A stretch of 64,000 nucleotides of DNA. It comes from Actimicrobium sp035984655. Its GTDB lineage: Bacteria; Pseudomonadota; Gammaproteobacteria; Burkholderiales; Burkholderiaceae_D. The position numbers and the translations under genes were made by a program. Shown here in pieces: positions 17,460 through 26,606 of the stretch. The stretch's first letter is position 1, and each line of letters starts with the position of its first letter. The notes beneath the pieces were generated by a model, which made no database searches, had not been told where the DNA came from, and saw only the letters and a list, made by a program, of their open reading frames with translations. The stretch is from the NCBI RefSeq assembly GCF_035984655.1, contig NZ_JAXCHT010000006.1, forward strand, positions 1-64,000, read 5' to 3'.

Positions 17460-18530
17460 ATGAAAATTGCAATCCTGCCGGGCGACGGCATTGGTCCGGA
17501 AATCGTCGATGAGGCGGTCAAGGTGCTGCGCGCCCTGGGCGAATCGTTCGAGATGGAAACCGCGCCGGTCGGCGGCGCCGGTTACGAGGCGCACGGTCAT
17601 CCGTTGCCCGATGCGACCCTGCAGTTGGCGAAGGACGCCGACGCCATCCTGTTTGGCGCGGTGGGCGACTGGAAATACGACACGCTCGATCGCCCGTTGC
17701 GGCCGGAGCAGGCGATTCTGGGACTGCGCAAGCATCTCAATCTGTTCGCCAATCTGCGCCCGGCGATCCTGTATCCGGAGCTGGCCGGCGCATCGACGCT
17801 CAAGCCCGAGGTGGTATCCGGGCTGGACATCCTGATCATTCGCGAGTTGACCGGTGATATCTATTTTGGCCAGCCGCGCGGCATGCGCGTGGCGCCCGAC
17901 GGTCCGTTCAAGGGCGAACGCGAAGGCTTCGATACGATGCGCTACGCCGAGACCGAGATTCGCCGGATTGCCCATGTCGCCTTCCAGGCCGCGCGCAAAC
18001 GCAGCAAGCGCCTGACCAGCGTCGACAAGGCCAATGTGCTGGAAACCTTCCAGTTCTGGAAAGAGATCGTCACCGATGTGCATGGCGAGTACCCCGATGT
18101 CGCGCTCGATCACATGTATGTCGACAATGCCGCCATGCAGTTGGTGCGCGCGCCGAAAAAGTTCGACGTGCTGGTGACCGGGAACATGTTCGGCGACATC
18201 CTGTCCGACGCAGCAGCAATGCTGACCGGCTCGATCGGCATGTTGCCGTCGGCATCGCTGGACGCCAGCAACAAGGGATTGTACGAGCCGTCGCACGGCT
18301 CCGCCCCCGACATTGCCGGCAAGGGGATCGCCAATCCACTGGCAACGATCCTGTCGACCGCAATGATGCTGCGCTTCTCGCTGGACCGTCCGCTGCAGGC
18401 CGATCGCATCGAGGCCGCGGTCAAGGCAGTCCTTGAACAAGGCCTGCGCACCGCCGATATTCATGAAGCTGGCACGACATTGGTTGGCACGCGCGCCATG
18501 GGCGACGCGGTGGTGAAAGCGCTTGCTTGA
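17460..18530 (+). CDS. leuB: 3-isopropylmalate dehydrogenase
   Basis: 356 residues. It oxidises and decarboxylates 3-isopropylmalate with NAD+ to give the leucine keto-acid precursor. Recognised by ILPGDGIGPEIVDEAVKVL at the N-terminus, RELTGDIYFG, then VDNAAMQLVR, VTGNMFGDILSDAAAML and YEPSHGSAPDIAGKGIANP. The size and all metal/substrate motifs are normal. It lies 57 bases after leuD, separated by a terminator-like hairpin, and 44 bases before asd. Confidence 0.97.
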   Translation: MKIAILPGDGIGPEIVDEAVKVLRALGESFEMETAPVGGAGYEAHGHPLPDATLQLAKDADAILFGAVGDWKYDTLDRPLRPEQAILGLRKHLNLFANLRPAILYPELAGASTLKPEVVSGLDILIIRELTGDIYFGQPRGMRVAPDGPFKGEREGFDTMRYAETEIRRIAHVAFQAARKRSKRLTSVDKANVLETFQFWKEIVTDVHGEYPDVALDHMYVDNAAMQLVRAPKKFDVLVTGNMFGDILSDAAAMLTGSIGMLPSASLDASNKGLYEPSHGSAPDIAGKGIANPLATILSTAMMLRFSLDRPLQADRIEAAVKAVLEQGLRTADIHEAGTTLVGTRAMGDAVVKALA

Positions 18531-18574
18531 GCATGATCAAAAACGACGGACGCGTTCCGTCATACGTTTAGGAA

Positions 18575-19717
18575 ATGATGATGAAACTTGTTGGATTGGT
18601 GGGATGGCGTGGCATGGTGGGTTCGGTCCTGTTGCAGCGCATGCAGGAAGAAAATGATTTTGATCATATCGAACCAGTTTTCTTCTCAACCTCGAACGCC
18701 GGCGGCCCGGCGCCTTCGCTCGCAAAAAACGAAACCACACTGAAGGACGCCGGCGACATCGGCGCGCTGAAGAAGTGCGACATCATCATTACCTGCCAGG
18801 GCGGCGATTACACCGCCGAGATCTTTCCGCAATTGCGGGCCGCCGGCTGGAATGGCATCTGGATTGACGCTGCCTCGACCCTGCGCATGGAAGATGACGC
18901 CATCATCGTGCTCGATCCGGTCAATCTGGCGGTGATCCAGTCCGGGCTGCAGCGCGGCATCAAGAACTTTATCGGCGGCAATTGCACGGTGTCCTGCATG
19001 TTGATGGGGCTGGGTGGATTGTTCGAACACGACCTGATTGACTGGGTCAGTTCGATGACGTACCAGGCCGCCTCTGGCGGCGGTGCACAGCACATGCGCG
19101 AACTGCTCACACAGTTCGGCGCCATTCACGCTGATGTCAAGGCGCTGCTCGACAATCCGGCCGCTGCAATTCTGGAAATCGATCGCAAGGTGCTGGCCAG
19201 CCAGCATCGCATGACTGCTGAACAAACCCGGCAATTCGGTGTGCCGCTGGCAGGAAACCTGATTCCCTGGATCGACAAGGATCTTGGCAACGGTGTCTCG
19301 AAAGAAGAGTGGAAGTCGGGCGCCGAGACCAACAAGATCCTGGGCCGCGGTACCGCATTTGGCAGCGCCGCCAAGCCGGTTATTCCGATGGATGGCCTGT
19401 GTGTGCGGATTGGCGCGATGCGCTGCCATTCACAGGCATTGACTATCAAGCTCAAGAAGGATGTGCCGCTCGACGAAATCGTCGACATCATCGCCGCCAA
19501 TAATCAATGGGTGAGCGTGATCCCGAATACCCGCGAGGCATCGATGCAGGGGTTGACCCCGGCGGCCGTGACCGGCAGCCTGACGATTCCGGTCGGCCGT
19601 TTGCGCAAGCTGGCCATGGGACCGGAATATCTGTCGGCATTCACTGTCGGCGATCAATTATTGTGGGGCGCCGCCGAGCCGTTGCGGCGTATGTTAAGGA
19701 TTGTGCTCGAAGCCTGA
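18575..19717 (+). CDS. asd: Aspartate-semialdehyde dehydrogenase
   Basis: 380 residues if the first of three consecutive in-frame ATGs is used; MKLVGLVGWRGMVGS from the third (18581) is the usual N-terminus. It reduces aspartyl phosphate to the semialdehyde used for lysine, threonine, methionine and diaminopimelate, so it also supports cell-wall synthesis. The catalytic Cys is in GGNCTVSCML (about residue 137), and RIGAMRCHSQALTIKL carries the active-site His. The enzyme is of the Gram-negative long type. It sits between leuB and fimV, as in many Burkholderiales. Confidence 0.96.
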   Translation: MMMKLVGLVGWRGMVGSVLLQRMQEENDFDHIEPVFFSTSNAGGPAPSLAKNETTLKDAGDIGALKKCDIIITCQGGDYTAEIFPQLRAAGWNGIWIDAASTLRMEDDAIIVLDPVNLAVIQSGLQRGIKNFIGGNCTVSCMLMGLGGLFEHDLIDWVSSMTYQAASGGGAQHMRELLTQFGAIHADVKALLDNPAAAILEIDRKVLASQHRMTAEQTRQFGVPLAGNLIPWIDKDLGNGVSKEEWKSGAETNKILGRGTAFGSAAKPVIPMDGLCVRIGAMRCHSQALTIKLKKDVPLDEIVDIIAANNQWVSVIPNTREASMQGLTPAAVTGSLTIPVGRLRKLAMGPEYLSAFTVGDQLLWGAAEPLRRMLRIVLEA

Positions 19718-19770
19718 AGGGTGATTGCAGCGACAACAGTGTGTTGTCCTTCCGCAACATTGCAGCGATT

Positions 19771-19794
19771 GTAATGATGTAATCATCGTTACAA
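19771..19794. other. Hairpin downstream of asd
   Basis: TGTAATGATG-TAAT-CATCGTTACA forms a 10-bp stem with one G-T pair, 54 bases after the asd stop and before the fimV promoter region. It is followed by AAAGAGTTTT, a poor T-run, so it may be a weak terminator or an operator. Confidence 0.45.
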
Positions 19795-19827
19795 AGAGTT
19801 TTACAATTGCTCAGGGGATGGTTACGC

Positions 19828-19856
19828 TTGCGTGGCTAAGTCCCTGATGCTATGTT
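19828..19856 (+). promoter_or_regulatory. Candidate fimV promoter
   Basis: TTGCGT (19828-19833), a 17-base spacer, then TATGTT (19851-19856), lying about 77 bases before the fimV start. Each box matches the sigma-70 consensus at four or five of six positions. No other start signal is evident in the 215-base asd-fimV gap. Confidence 0.45.
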
Positions 19857-19932
19857 AAAAGTTCTTTGGGACAACCATGTCGATTCATGTTCTTCGGTCC
19901 CAGCACAGATTACGCCAACGGAATGTTAACCT

Positions 19933-22734
19933 ATGTCACTTAAAATGCTTCCACGCAAACCTTCCCAGTTGGCTCACTTGACGCTGAAGACTTTGAGCGC
20001 CGCTGTGCTCGCGACGATGATGATTTCATCGCCGGCGTCGGCGGCAGGGCTCGGACGCCTTACCGTGCTGTCGTCGCTCGGTCAGCCGCTGAACGCCGAA
20101 ATCGAACTGACTGCCGTTGGCAAGGACGAGGCCGGCTCGCTGGTCGCCAAGCTCGCTTCGACCGAAGCATTCCGGCAGGCCAATATCGACTTTAACCCGG
20201 CCCTGTTTTCGATACGTTTCGGCATTGAACAACGTGGTGGCCGACAAGTCATCCGGGTGACGTCGGCGCAACCGATCAACGAGCCGTATATCGACATGCT
20301 GCTTGAACTGGGCGGCGCCAACGGTCGCCTGGTGCGTGAGTACACATTCCTGCTGGACCCGGTCGACCTGCGCACGGCGCAAGTCGCAGCACCGGTGGGT
20401 GCGCCGGTTCGCAATGTCGAACCACAGCGGCCCGCCCCGGTGCAGGCTCCGGCCGCATTGGCCAGCCGTCCGGCAAGTCCGGTTGAGGCGCCTGCCCCGG
20501 CAGCGCCGGCCCGCGCTCCCAAGGCCAAGCCTGAGGAAGTCACCGCGGGCGGTGCCGGTGAAAAATCCTATCTGGTCAAGCGGGGTGATTCGCTGGCCCG
20601 TATTGCCAATCAGGTCCGTCCAGCCGGTGTGTCGCTGGACCAGATGCTGGTTGCGCTATACCGCGCCAATCCGGCTGCGTTCGTCGGCGAGAACATGAAT
20701 CGCATGCGCACCGGCCAGATCCTGACCGTCCCCGAGAAGGATGTCGCGGGCTCGATCGACAATCGCGAAGCCAATGGGGTCGTGGTCGCGCAAGCGCAGG
20801 ACTTCAGCAGGTATCGCAACAAGCTGGCTGGCCAGGTTGCTGCCGCAGCGCCGCAAAACACCGGCGAGGCGAAGCAGGCCGCTGGTGGCAAGATCAGTGC
20901 GAAAGTCGAAGAACAGAAAAATGCTGCCAGTGAATCCCAGGACAAGTTGAAGTTGTCGAAGGCGGCTGCCGGTGCAGCTTCTGCCAGCGCGATGTCGGCG
21001 GAAGAACGCATTGCAAAGGACAAGGCACTCAGCGAGGCAAATTCGCGTGTCAAGGACCTCGAGAAAAACGTCGGCGATTTGCAGAAGCTGCTTGAAATTA
21101 AGAACCGCGAATTCGCTGAGCAGCAAAAGCGCGCCGATCTTGCTGCCAAGTCGGCCGCGGTCGCCAGCACTGCACCGGTTGCGCCAGTCAAGGCGCCAGA
21201 GCCTGCGCCAGTTGTTGCCAAAGTTGAAGAGAAAAAGCCGGAACCGGCCGTTGTCGTGACACCACCGGTGGTTGCGGCTGCGGTCGCGCCCAAGCCGGCA
21301 GAGGTTGCCCCGGTAGTCAAAGCGCCGGCAGTCAAGCCGCCAGCGCCCGTCGCGCCAGAAGGCAATGCCATGGACGAGCTGCTTGGCAGCCCGTTCCTGC
21401 TTCCCGGTGTTGGTTTGTTGTTGCTGGGTCTGGGCGCATTCGGAATTTTCAATTCCCGTCGCAAGAAAAAGAACCAGCAATTTGAAGACAGCATCCTGAC
21501 CGATTCGAACCTGAAGGCCAATTCGCTGTTCGGTTCGACCGGCGGGCAAAGCGTCGATACCAACAACAGCGTCTTCAATTCCAATTTTGCACCATCGGCC
21601 AGCCAGCTTGATGCCAATGAGGTCGATCCGGTGGCGGAAGCCGACGTCTACATTGCGTATGGACGCGATGCCCAGGCCGAAGAGATCCTGAAGGAAGCAT
21701 TGCGCACCCAGCCTGAACGCAATGCAGTGCGCGTCAAGCTGCTGGAAATCTACTCGAATCGCCGCGACGTGCGCTCGTTCGAAGTGATGGCGACGGAATT
21801 GTACGGGATCACCAAAGGCGAGGGCGACGACTGGGAACAGGCCGCTTCGCTCGGCATTGCGCTGGACCCGGATAACCCGCTGTATGCCGGTGGACGTTCG
21901 CTGGAATCGGCAGTGACACAGCTGGCTGATCCGGCTGCTGCCAATGATTTGGCCGATGAACTCGATCTCGAAGCCTTGCTGGCCTCGACCCAAAGCAATA
22001 TCGCTGGCGCCTCACTGAACACGATACCGGGCGAGATGGATATCAACACGGCATCGTACCTTGAGCCTGAGCCGAAAGCGCCCGCCGCTGAGGTCAAGCC
22101 CGTGGTCGAGGAAAAGGAAAACGACGGTCTCGATTTCGACCTTGAAGGCCTTGGCATCATGGATGTCGAATCCAGTGAGGTGCTGGTCGATCCTGCCAGG
22201 CTGACCTCCGATGAGCACAACAAATTTTCGCTCGACTTCGATGCTCCCGATGCTGTCACCGGTCCTAAAATCCCGGTAGCGCCAGAGGTGGTTGAATTCA
22301 ATGAAACCACGCCTGTTGCGCCGGTGATGTCAGCCAGTCCGGAGCCATTGGCCGAAGACATGACGTTCGAGCTGCCCGGCGACGACGCGCTCGGTGAGGA
22401 GATTGCCCACGACACGACGCCGAACGCGGCGAGCAAACCGGATCCGCTGGATTTCGATTTGTCGGGTATCAGCCTCGACCTGATGCCGAATGATGCCGCT
22501 GCTGTGACACCGCCGCAGGCCCCGTTCCTGGCCGCAGAGCCTGCCGACACGCTCGTGCTGGAGGACGACGAGATTGCGACTGCACCGGAAATGGCCACCA
22601 AGCTTGACCTGGCCATCGCCTACGAAGAAATCGGCGACAAGGAAGGTGCGCGCGAATTGCTGGATGAAGTCATCGCCGGTGGCTCAAGTCAGCAAATCGA
22701 GCAGGCCCGGTCGATGCTGGCGAAACTCGGCTGA
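19933..22734 (+). CDS. fimV: FimV-like LysM/TPR polar membrane protein
   Basis: 933 residues. A signal peptide ends near SPASAAG and is followed by the FimV N-terminal domain (LGRLTVLSSLGQPLNAEIEL). A LysM peptidoglycan-binding motif starts near 211 (YLVKRGDSLARIA). Next come a coiled coil at about 350-405, a long Pro/Ala/Val-rich stretch and one membrane helix near 485-507 (FLLPGVGLLLLGLGAFGIF). An acidic cytoplasmic half has TPR-like helices and the closing FimV box KLDLAIAYEEIGDKEGARELL. In Pseudomonas, FimV/TspA proteins organise the cell pole for type IV pili, twitching and cAMP signalling. The leuB-asd-fimV-truA order is standard in this order of bacteria. Confidence 0.92.
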   Translation: MSLKMLPRKPSQLAHLTLKTLSAAVLATMMISSPASAAGLGRLTVLSSLGQPLNAEIELTAVGKDEAGSLVAKLASTEAFRQANIDFNPALFSIRFGIEQRGGRQVIRVTSAQPINEPYIDMLLELGGANGRLVREYTFLLDPVDLRTAQVAAPVGAPVRNVEPQRPAPVQAPAALASRPASPVEAPAPAAPARAPKAKPEEVTAGGAGEKSYLVKRGDSLARIANQVRPAGVSLDQMLVALYRANPAAFVGENMNRMRTGQILTVPEKDVAGSIDNREANGVVVAQAQDFSRYRNKLAGQVAAAAPQNTGEAKQAAGGKISAKVEEQKNAASESQDKLKLSKAAAGAASASAMSAEERIAKDKALSEANSRVKDLEKNVGDLQKLLEIKNREFAEQQKRADLAAKSAAVASTAPVAPVKAPEPAPVVAKVEEKKPEPAVVVTPPVVAAAVAPKPAEVAPVVKAPAVKPPAPVAPEGNAMDELLGSPFLLPGVGLLLLGLGAFGIFNSRRKKKNQQFEDSILTDSNLKANSLFGSTGGQSVDTNNSVFNSNFAPSASQLDANEVDPVAEADVYIAYGRDAQAEEILKEALRTQPERNAVRVKLLEIYSNRRDVRSFEVMATELYGITKGEGDDWEQAASLGIALDPDNPLYAGGRSLESAVTQLADPAAANDLADELDLEALLASTQSNIAGASLNTIPGEMDINTASYLEPEPKAPAAEVKPVVEEKENDGLDFDLEGLGIMDVESSEVLVDPARLTSDEHNKFSLDFDAPDAVTGPKIPVAPEVVEFNETTPVAPVMSASPEPLAEDMTFELPGDDALGEEIAHDTTPNAASKPDPLDFDLSGISLDLMPNDAAAVTPPQAPFLAAEPADTLVLEDDEIATAPEMATKLDLAIAYEEIGDKEGARELLDEVIAGGSSQQIEQARSMLAKLG

Positions 22735-22754
22735 CGTCAAACCGCTCCGCGAAC

Positions 22755-22786
22755 GGGCGCAACCATCCAGTTGCGCCCATTTTGTT
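22755..22786 (+). terminator. Rho-independent terminator after fimV
   Basis: GGGCGCAAC-CATCCA-GTTGCGCCC is a perfect 9-bp stem (22755-22778) followed by ATTTTGTTTT. It lies 21 bases after the fimV stop codon and before truA. Confidence 0.85.
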
Positions 22787-22818
22787 TTGAGGTTGTACTA
22801 TTCGCCATACGGTGAATA

Positions 22819-23628
22819 TTGGGAAATGCATTGAAACGATTGGTTCTGGGAATTCAGTACGATGGGACCCCTTGGCATGGGTGGCAGACCCAATTGAGCG
22901 GTCATACGGTGCAGGACCGACTCGAATTCGCGCTAAGAAAGTTCACCCAGGCCGACATCAAGACGACCTGCGCAGGGCGCACCGATACCGGGGTCCATGC
23001 GATCGAACAGGTGGTGCATTTTGACGCGCCGGTTGAGCGTACGGCGTCGTCCTGGGTACGTGGTCTCAATACCCATTTGCCGCCATCGATTTCCGTGCGC
23101 TGGGCCGCCATCGCCAAGGATTGTCCCGAACAGGAATTCCACGCCCGGTTCAGTGCCCGTTCCCGCACGTATCACTACCTGCTCTATAACCATCCGATCC
23201 GCTCACCGCTCCGGGAAGGTAAGGCCGGCTGGGTCTTTCGTCCGCTGGATGCAGAGCGCATGCGCGCGGCGGCGCAGTGCCTGATCGGCACCCATGATTT
23301 TTCAGCATTTCGCTCGGCAGACTGCCAGGCCAAATCACCCATCAAGATCATGCATGGAATCGACCTGGTCCGGCGCGGCGATTTGATTGTGATTAAACTG
23401 CATGCCAGCGCCTTCCTGCAGCACATGGTGCGCAATATCGTCGGTTCGCTGATTTATGTCGGCACCGGCAGGCAGGAAGTGGGGTGGTTGGGGGAGTTGA
23501 TGGCGCAAAAGAATCGTCATCTGGCGGCACCGACGTTCAGCCCGCACGGCCTGTATCTGGCAAACATTGATTACGATCCGAAATGGGAATTGCCGCAGGC
23601 GCCAGTCGACGCGTTTGCGCATTGGTGA
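22819..23628 (+). CDS. truA: tRNA pseudouridine(38-40) synthase
   Basis: About 269 residues, converting uridines 38-40 of the tRNA anticodon arm to pseudouridine. The catalytic Asp lies in CAGRTDTGVHA, with LGIQYDGTPWHGWQ at the start and FLQHMVRNIVGSL near the end. No ATG is available: an in-frame stop lies at 22813-22815, so translation must begin at TTG 22819 or more likely TTG 22831, which gives the normal LKRLVLGIQYDG N-terminus. The rare start may limit expression. It lies between the fimV terminator and trpF. Confidence 0.93.
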   Translation: MGNALKRLVLGIQYDGTPWHGWQTQLSGHTVQDRLEFALRKFTQADIKTTCAGRTDTGVHAIEQVVHFDAPVERTASSWVRGLNTHLPPSISVRWAAIAKDCPEQEFHARFSARSRTYHYLLYNHPIRSPLREGKAGWVFRPLDAERMRAAAQCLIGTHDFSAFRSADCQAKSPIKIMHGIDLVRRGDLIVIKLHASAFLQHMVRNIVGSLIYVGTGRQEVGWLGELMAQKNRHLAAPTFSPHGLYLANIDYDPKWELPQAPVDAFAHW

Positions 23629-23688
23629 TTGCCACCGGCAACGCCCCGACCGACAACGCTGTTCAACGCAACCTGAGTTCGCTTTCCG

Positions 23689-24357
23689 ATGACCCAACGT
23701 ACGCGCATCAAAATTTGTGGCTTGACCCGCCCTGAAGATGTCGATGCCGCCATTGCTGCCGGCGCCGACGCGGTCGGTTTTGTGTTTTATCGCCCCAGTC
23801 CGCGTTACGTCACGCCTGCGCTGGCCGCAACCTTGCTCGCACAGGTGCGTCCTTTCGTGACGGCTGTCGGGTTGTTCGTCAACGCCAGCGTCGAAGAGGT
23901 GGAGCAGGTCGTCCGCCAGGCGCCGATCGCCCTGTTGCAGTTTCACGGTGATGAAACACCACAGCACTGCGCGCAGACCGCCGCCGCCGTGAACCGGCCC
24001 TTTATCCGGGCACTGCGGATCGGTCGGCAAACAACCGGCGAAGATTTGTTAGAATGCGTCAAGGTTTATCGTGCCGCCAGCCCGTTGTTTGCGGGAGTAT
24101 TGCTCGACACCCTTGTCGAGGAATATGGTGGCAGTGGAAAGGTTTTCGATTGGTCTCTCATTCCAGAAGAACTCGCGCCTCAGGTCGTTTTGAGTGGTGG
24201 CTTGAGCGAACACAACGCGACTGACGCAGTGGTGCTCGTGCGTCCGTTCGGCGTTGACATCAGCAGTGGTGTCGAATCCGCCAAAGGCATCAAGGACGCC
24301 GCCGCAATTGGCCGTTTCATGGCAGCCGTGCGCCAAGGCGACGCGCTGCCGCGCTAA
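23689..24357 (+). CDS. trpF: Phosphoribosylanthranilate isomerase
   Basis: 222 residues, a TIM-barrel enzyme catalysing the Amadori rearrangement in tryptophan synthesis. Recognised by RIKICGLTRPEDVDAAIAAG (catalytic Cys in KICG), VGLFVNAS, LQFHGDE and the closing GVDISSGVE. It is a monofunctional trpF, separate from trpC, which is not in this window. It lies 60 bases after truA and 25 bases before trpB; trpF-trpB-trpA is probably one transcript. Confidence 0.96.
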   Translation: MTQRTRIKICGLTRPEDVDAAIAAGADAVGFVFYRPSPRYVTPALAATLLAQVRPFVTAVGLFVNASVEEVEQVVRQAPIALLQFHGDETPQHCAQTAAAVNRPFIRALRIGRQTTGEDLLECVKVYRAASPLFAGVLLDTLVEEYGGSGKVFDWSLIPEELAPQVVLSGGLSEHNATDAVVLVRPFGVDISSGVESAKGIKDAAAIGRFMAAVRQGDALPR

Positions 24358-24382
24358 ATAACCACTTTTCAAGAGAACAACC

Positions 24383-25681
24383 ATGCATGCATTGAATCCG
24401 CTCGAAAACCCCGTCGAGGGCAGCGCCGCGACCACCTATGATCTGCCCGATGCGCGCGGTCATTTTGGTCCGTACGGCGGCAGCTTCGTCTCCGAAACCC
24501 TGACGCATGCGTTGAACGAACTCAAGGCGGCGTATGCGCATTACAGCACCGACCCCGAGTTCCTGGCCGAATTCAACGATGACCTGACGCATTTTGTCGG
24601 GCGTCCCAGCCCGGTCTACCATGCCCGGCGCTGGTCCGAAAAAATGGGTGGCGCACAAATCTACTTCAAGCGCGAAGACCTCAATCACACCGGCGCACAC
24701 AAGATCAACAACGTGATCGGACAGGCGCTGCTGGCCAAGCGCATGGGCAAGCGTCGCATCATCGCCGAAACCGGCGCCGGCCAGCACGGCGTGGCCACGG
24801 CCACCATCTGCGCGCGCTTTGGCTTCGAATGTGTGATCTACATGGGTAGCGAGGACATCAAGCGCCAGGCCCAGAACGTCTACCGGATGAAGCTGCTGGG
24901 TGCCACCGTGGTGCCGGTCGAATCGGGATCAAAGACCTTGAAGGATGCGCTCAACGAAGCCATGCGCGACTGGGTCACCAATATCGAGAACACGTTCTAC
25001 ATCATCGGCACCGTGGCCGGACCGCACCCCTATCCAATGATGGTGCGCGATTTCCAGTCGGTCATCGGCACCGAGTGCCTGGAGCAGATGCCGGTGATGA
25101 CCGGACGTCAGCCCGACTATGTGGTGGCGTGCGTGGGCGGCGGCTCGAACGCGATGGGGATCTTTTATCCGTACATCGACCATGCCGACGTCCAGTTGAT
25201 CGGCGTCGAAGCGGCGGGCGAGGGCATGGACAGCGGCAAGCACTCGGCCTCGCTGCAACTGGGCACCCCAGGCGTATTGCACGGCAATCGCACCTATTTG
25301 CTGCAGGATGCGAACGGCCAGATCATGGAAACCCATTCGGTCTCCGCCGGCCTCGACTATCCGGGCGTGGGGCCGGAACATGCCTGGCTCAAGGATATCG
25401 GCCGCGCCCAATACGTGCCGATTACCGACGCCGAGGCGCTGCAGGCGTTCCATGATTGCTGCCTGATCGAAGGCATCATCCCGGCACTGGAATCGAGTCA
25501 TGCGCTGGCCTACGCTGCCAAACTGGCTGCTACGCTGCCAAAGGACAAGATCATTCTGGTCAATCTGTCCGGTCGCGGCGATAAGGACATGCACACGGTC
25601 GCCGAAAAAATGGGCATGAATTTTTATTGCCGCGAATCGTGCGCTGTCGGTGCAGTTAAAACCGTCGCGATGCCGAAATAA
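24383..25681 (+). CDS. trpB: Tryptophan synthase, beta subunit
   Basis: 432 residues, longer than the ~397 of E. coli because of an N-terminal extension (about 30 residues) before DARGHFGPYGGSFVSETL. It joins indole and serine to give tryptophan using pyridoxal phosphate. The cofactor Lys is about 107 in HTGAHKINNVIGQALL, and the phosphate loop is GGGSNAMG. The frame is intact to MPK. A hairpin with a short T-run follows, then trpA, its partner in the alpha2-beta2 complex. Confidence 0.97.
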   Translation: MHALNPLENPVEGSAATTYDLPDARGHFGPYGGSFVSETLTHALNELKAAYAHYSTDPEFLAEFNDDLTHFVGRPSPVYHARRWSEKMGGAQIYFKREDLNHTGAHKINNVIGQALLAKRMGKRRIIAETGAGQHGVATATICARFGFECVIYMGSEDIKRQAQNVYRMKLLGATVVPVESGSKTLKDALNEAMRDWVTNIENTFYIIGTVAGPHPYPMMVRDFQSVIGTECLEQMPVMTGRQPDYVVACVGGGSNAMGIFYPYIDHADVQLIGVEAAGEGMDSGKHSASLQLGTPGVLHGNRTYLLQDANGQIMETHSVSAGLDYPGVGPEHAWLKDIGRAQYVPITDAEALQAFHDCCLIEGIIPALESSHALAYAAKLAATLPKDKIILVNLSGRGDKDMHTVAEKMGMNFYCRESCAVGAVKTVAMPK

Positions 25682-25688
25682 AGTCCCT

Positions 25689-25716
25689 GCTGCCGCATTG
25701 CGCGGCAGCGTCTTTT
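25689..25716 (+). terminator. Hairpin between trpB and trpA
   Basis: GCTGCCGC-ATTGC-GCGGCAGC is a perfect 8-bp stem (25689-25709) followed by GTCTTTTCC. It is terminator-like but the T-run is short. It may cause partial termination or mRNA processing between two genes whose products are needed in equal amounts. Confidence 0.55.
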
Positions 25717-25738
25717 CCTCCAGTTTGCAGAAACCACC

Positions 25739-26542
25739 ATGTCCAGAATCCAGGCAACCTTTGCTGCACTCGCTGTCAATCGCAAAACCGGATTGATCCC
25801 ATTCATTACCGCCGGCGATCCGTCGCCGCAACTGACGGTGCCGCTGATGCATGCACTGGTCGAGGGCGGCGCCGATATCCTTGAGCTGGGCGTGCCGTTT
25901 TCCGACCCGATGGCCGAAGGGCCGGTGATCCAGCGCGCCTGCGAGCGCGCACTGAAATTCGGTGTCGGGCTGCGCGATGTGCTCGATTTCGTGCGCGTGT
26001 TCCGGCTCACCAATTCCCACACGCCAGTGGTCCTGATGGGCTATGCCAATCCGATCGAGTGCATGGGACAGCAGGCATTCATTGCGGCTGCGCTCGCAGC
26101 CGGCGTGGATGGCACCATCGTGGTCGACTATCCGCCCGAAGAATGCGAGGAGTTCGCCGCCGGCATGCAGGCCGCCGGGCTCGATCCGATCTTCCTGCTG
26201 GCGCCGACCTCGACCGAGGAGCGCATTACCCAGGTTGCCGCTGCCGGCCGGGGATTCTGCTACTACGTCTCGCTCAAGGGTGTCACTGGCGCGGCCAACA
26301 TTGATCTGGCCGACGTCACCGAGCGCATTGGTGCCATTCGCCAGCATGTCAAACTGCCAATCGGGGTCGGCTTCGGTATCCGCGACGGGGCGACCGCGCG
26401 CGCCATCGCCGGTGTCGCCGATGCCGTCGTGATCGGCAGTCGCATCATTCAGGAGCTGGAAAATACCCCGCCGGAGCACGCGGTCGAGGCTGTACGCAGC
26501 TTTGTCGCCGGCATTCGGGCGGCACTCGACGCACCGGACTGA
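25739..26542 (+). CDS. trpA: Tryptophan synthase, alpha subunit
   Basis: 267 residues, TIM barrel. It cleaves indole-glycerol phosphate and channels indole to TrpB. Motifs are IPFITAGDPSPQLTVPLM, ELGVPFSDPMAEGPVIQRA (catalytic Glu and Asp region) and GVGFGIRDGATARAIAG. Length and start (MSRIQATFAAL) are normal. It is 57 bases after trpB and 64 bases before accD, the usual betaproteobacterial arrangement. Confidence 0.97.
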   Translation: MSRIQATFAALAVNRKTGLIPFITAGDPSPQLTVPLMHALVEGGADILELGVPFSDPMAEGPVIQRACERALKFGVGLRDVLDFVRVFRLTNSHTPVVLMGYANPIECMGQQAFIAAALAAGVDGTIVVDYPPEECEEFAAGMQAAGLDPIFLLAPTSTEERITQVAAAGRGFCYYVSLKGVTGAANIDLADVTERIGAIRQHVKLPIGVGFGIRDGATARAIAGVADAVVIGSRIIQELENTPPEHAVEAVRSFVAGIRAALDAPD

Positions 26543-26606
26543 CGGTGTATTGGTGGATTGCCGTGCAGACGGTACAATTCGGCAGGTCAACAATTACGAG
26601 GCACCC

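Noticed and set aside
22812..23024. GTG-started 70-codon frame overlapping the truA start
   Set aside because: It lies in another frame of truA, has no known domain, and truA itself explains the coding signal.
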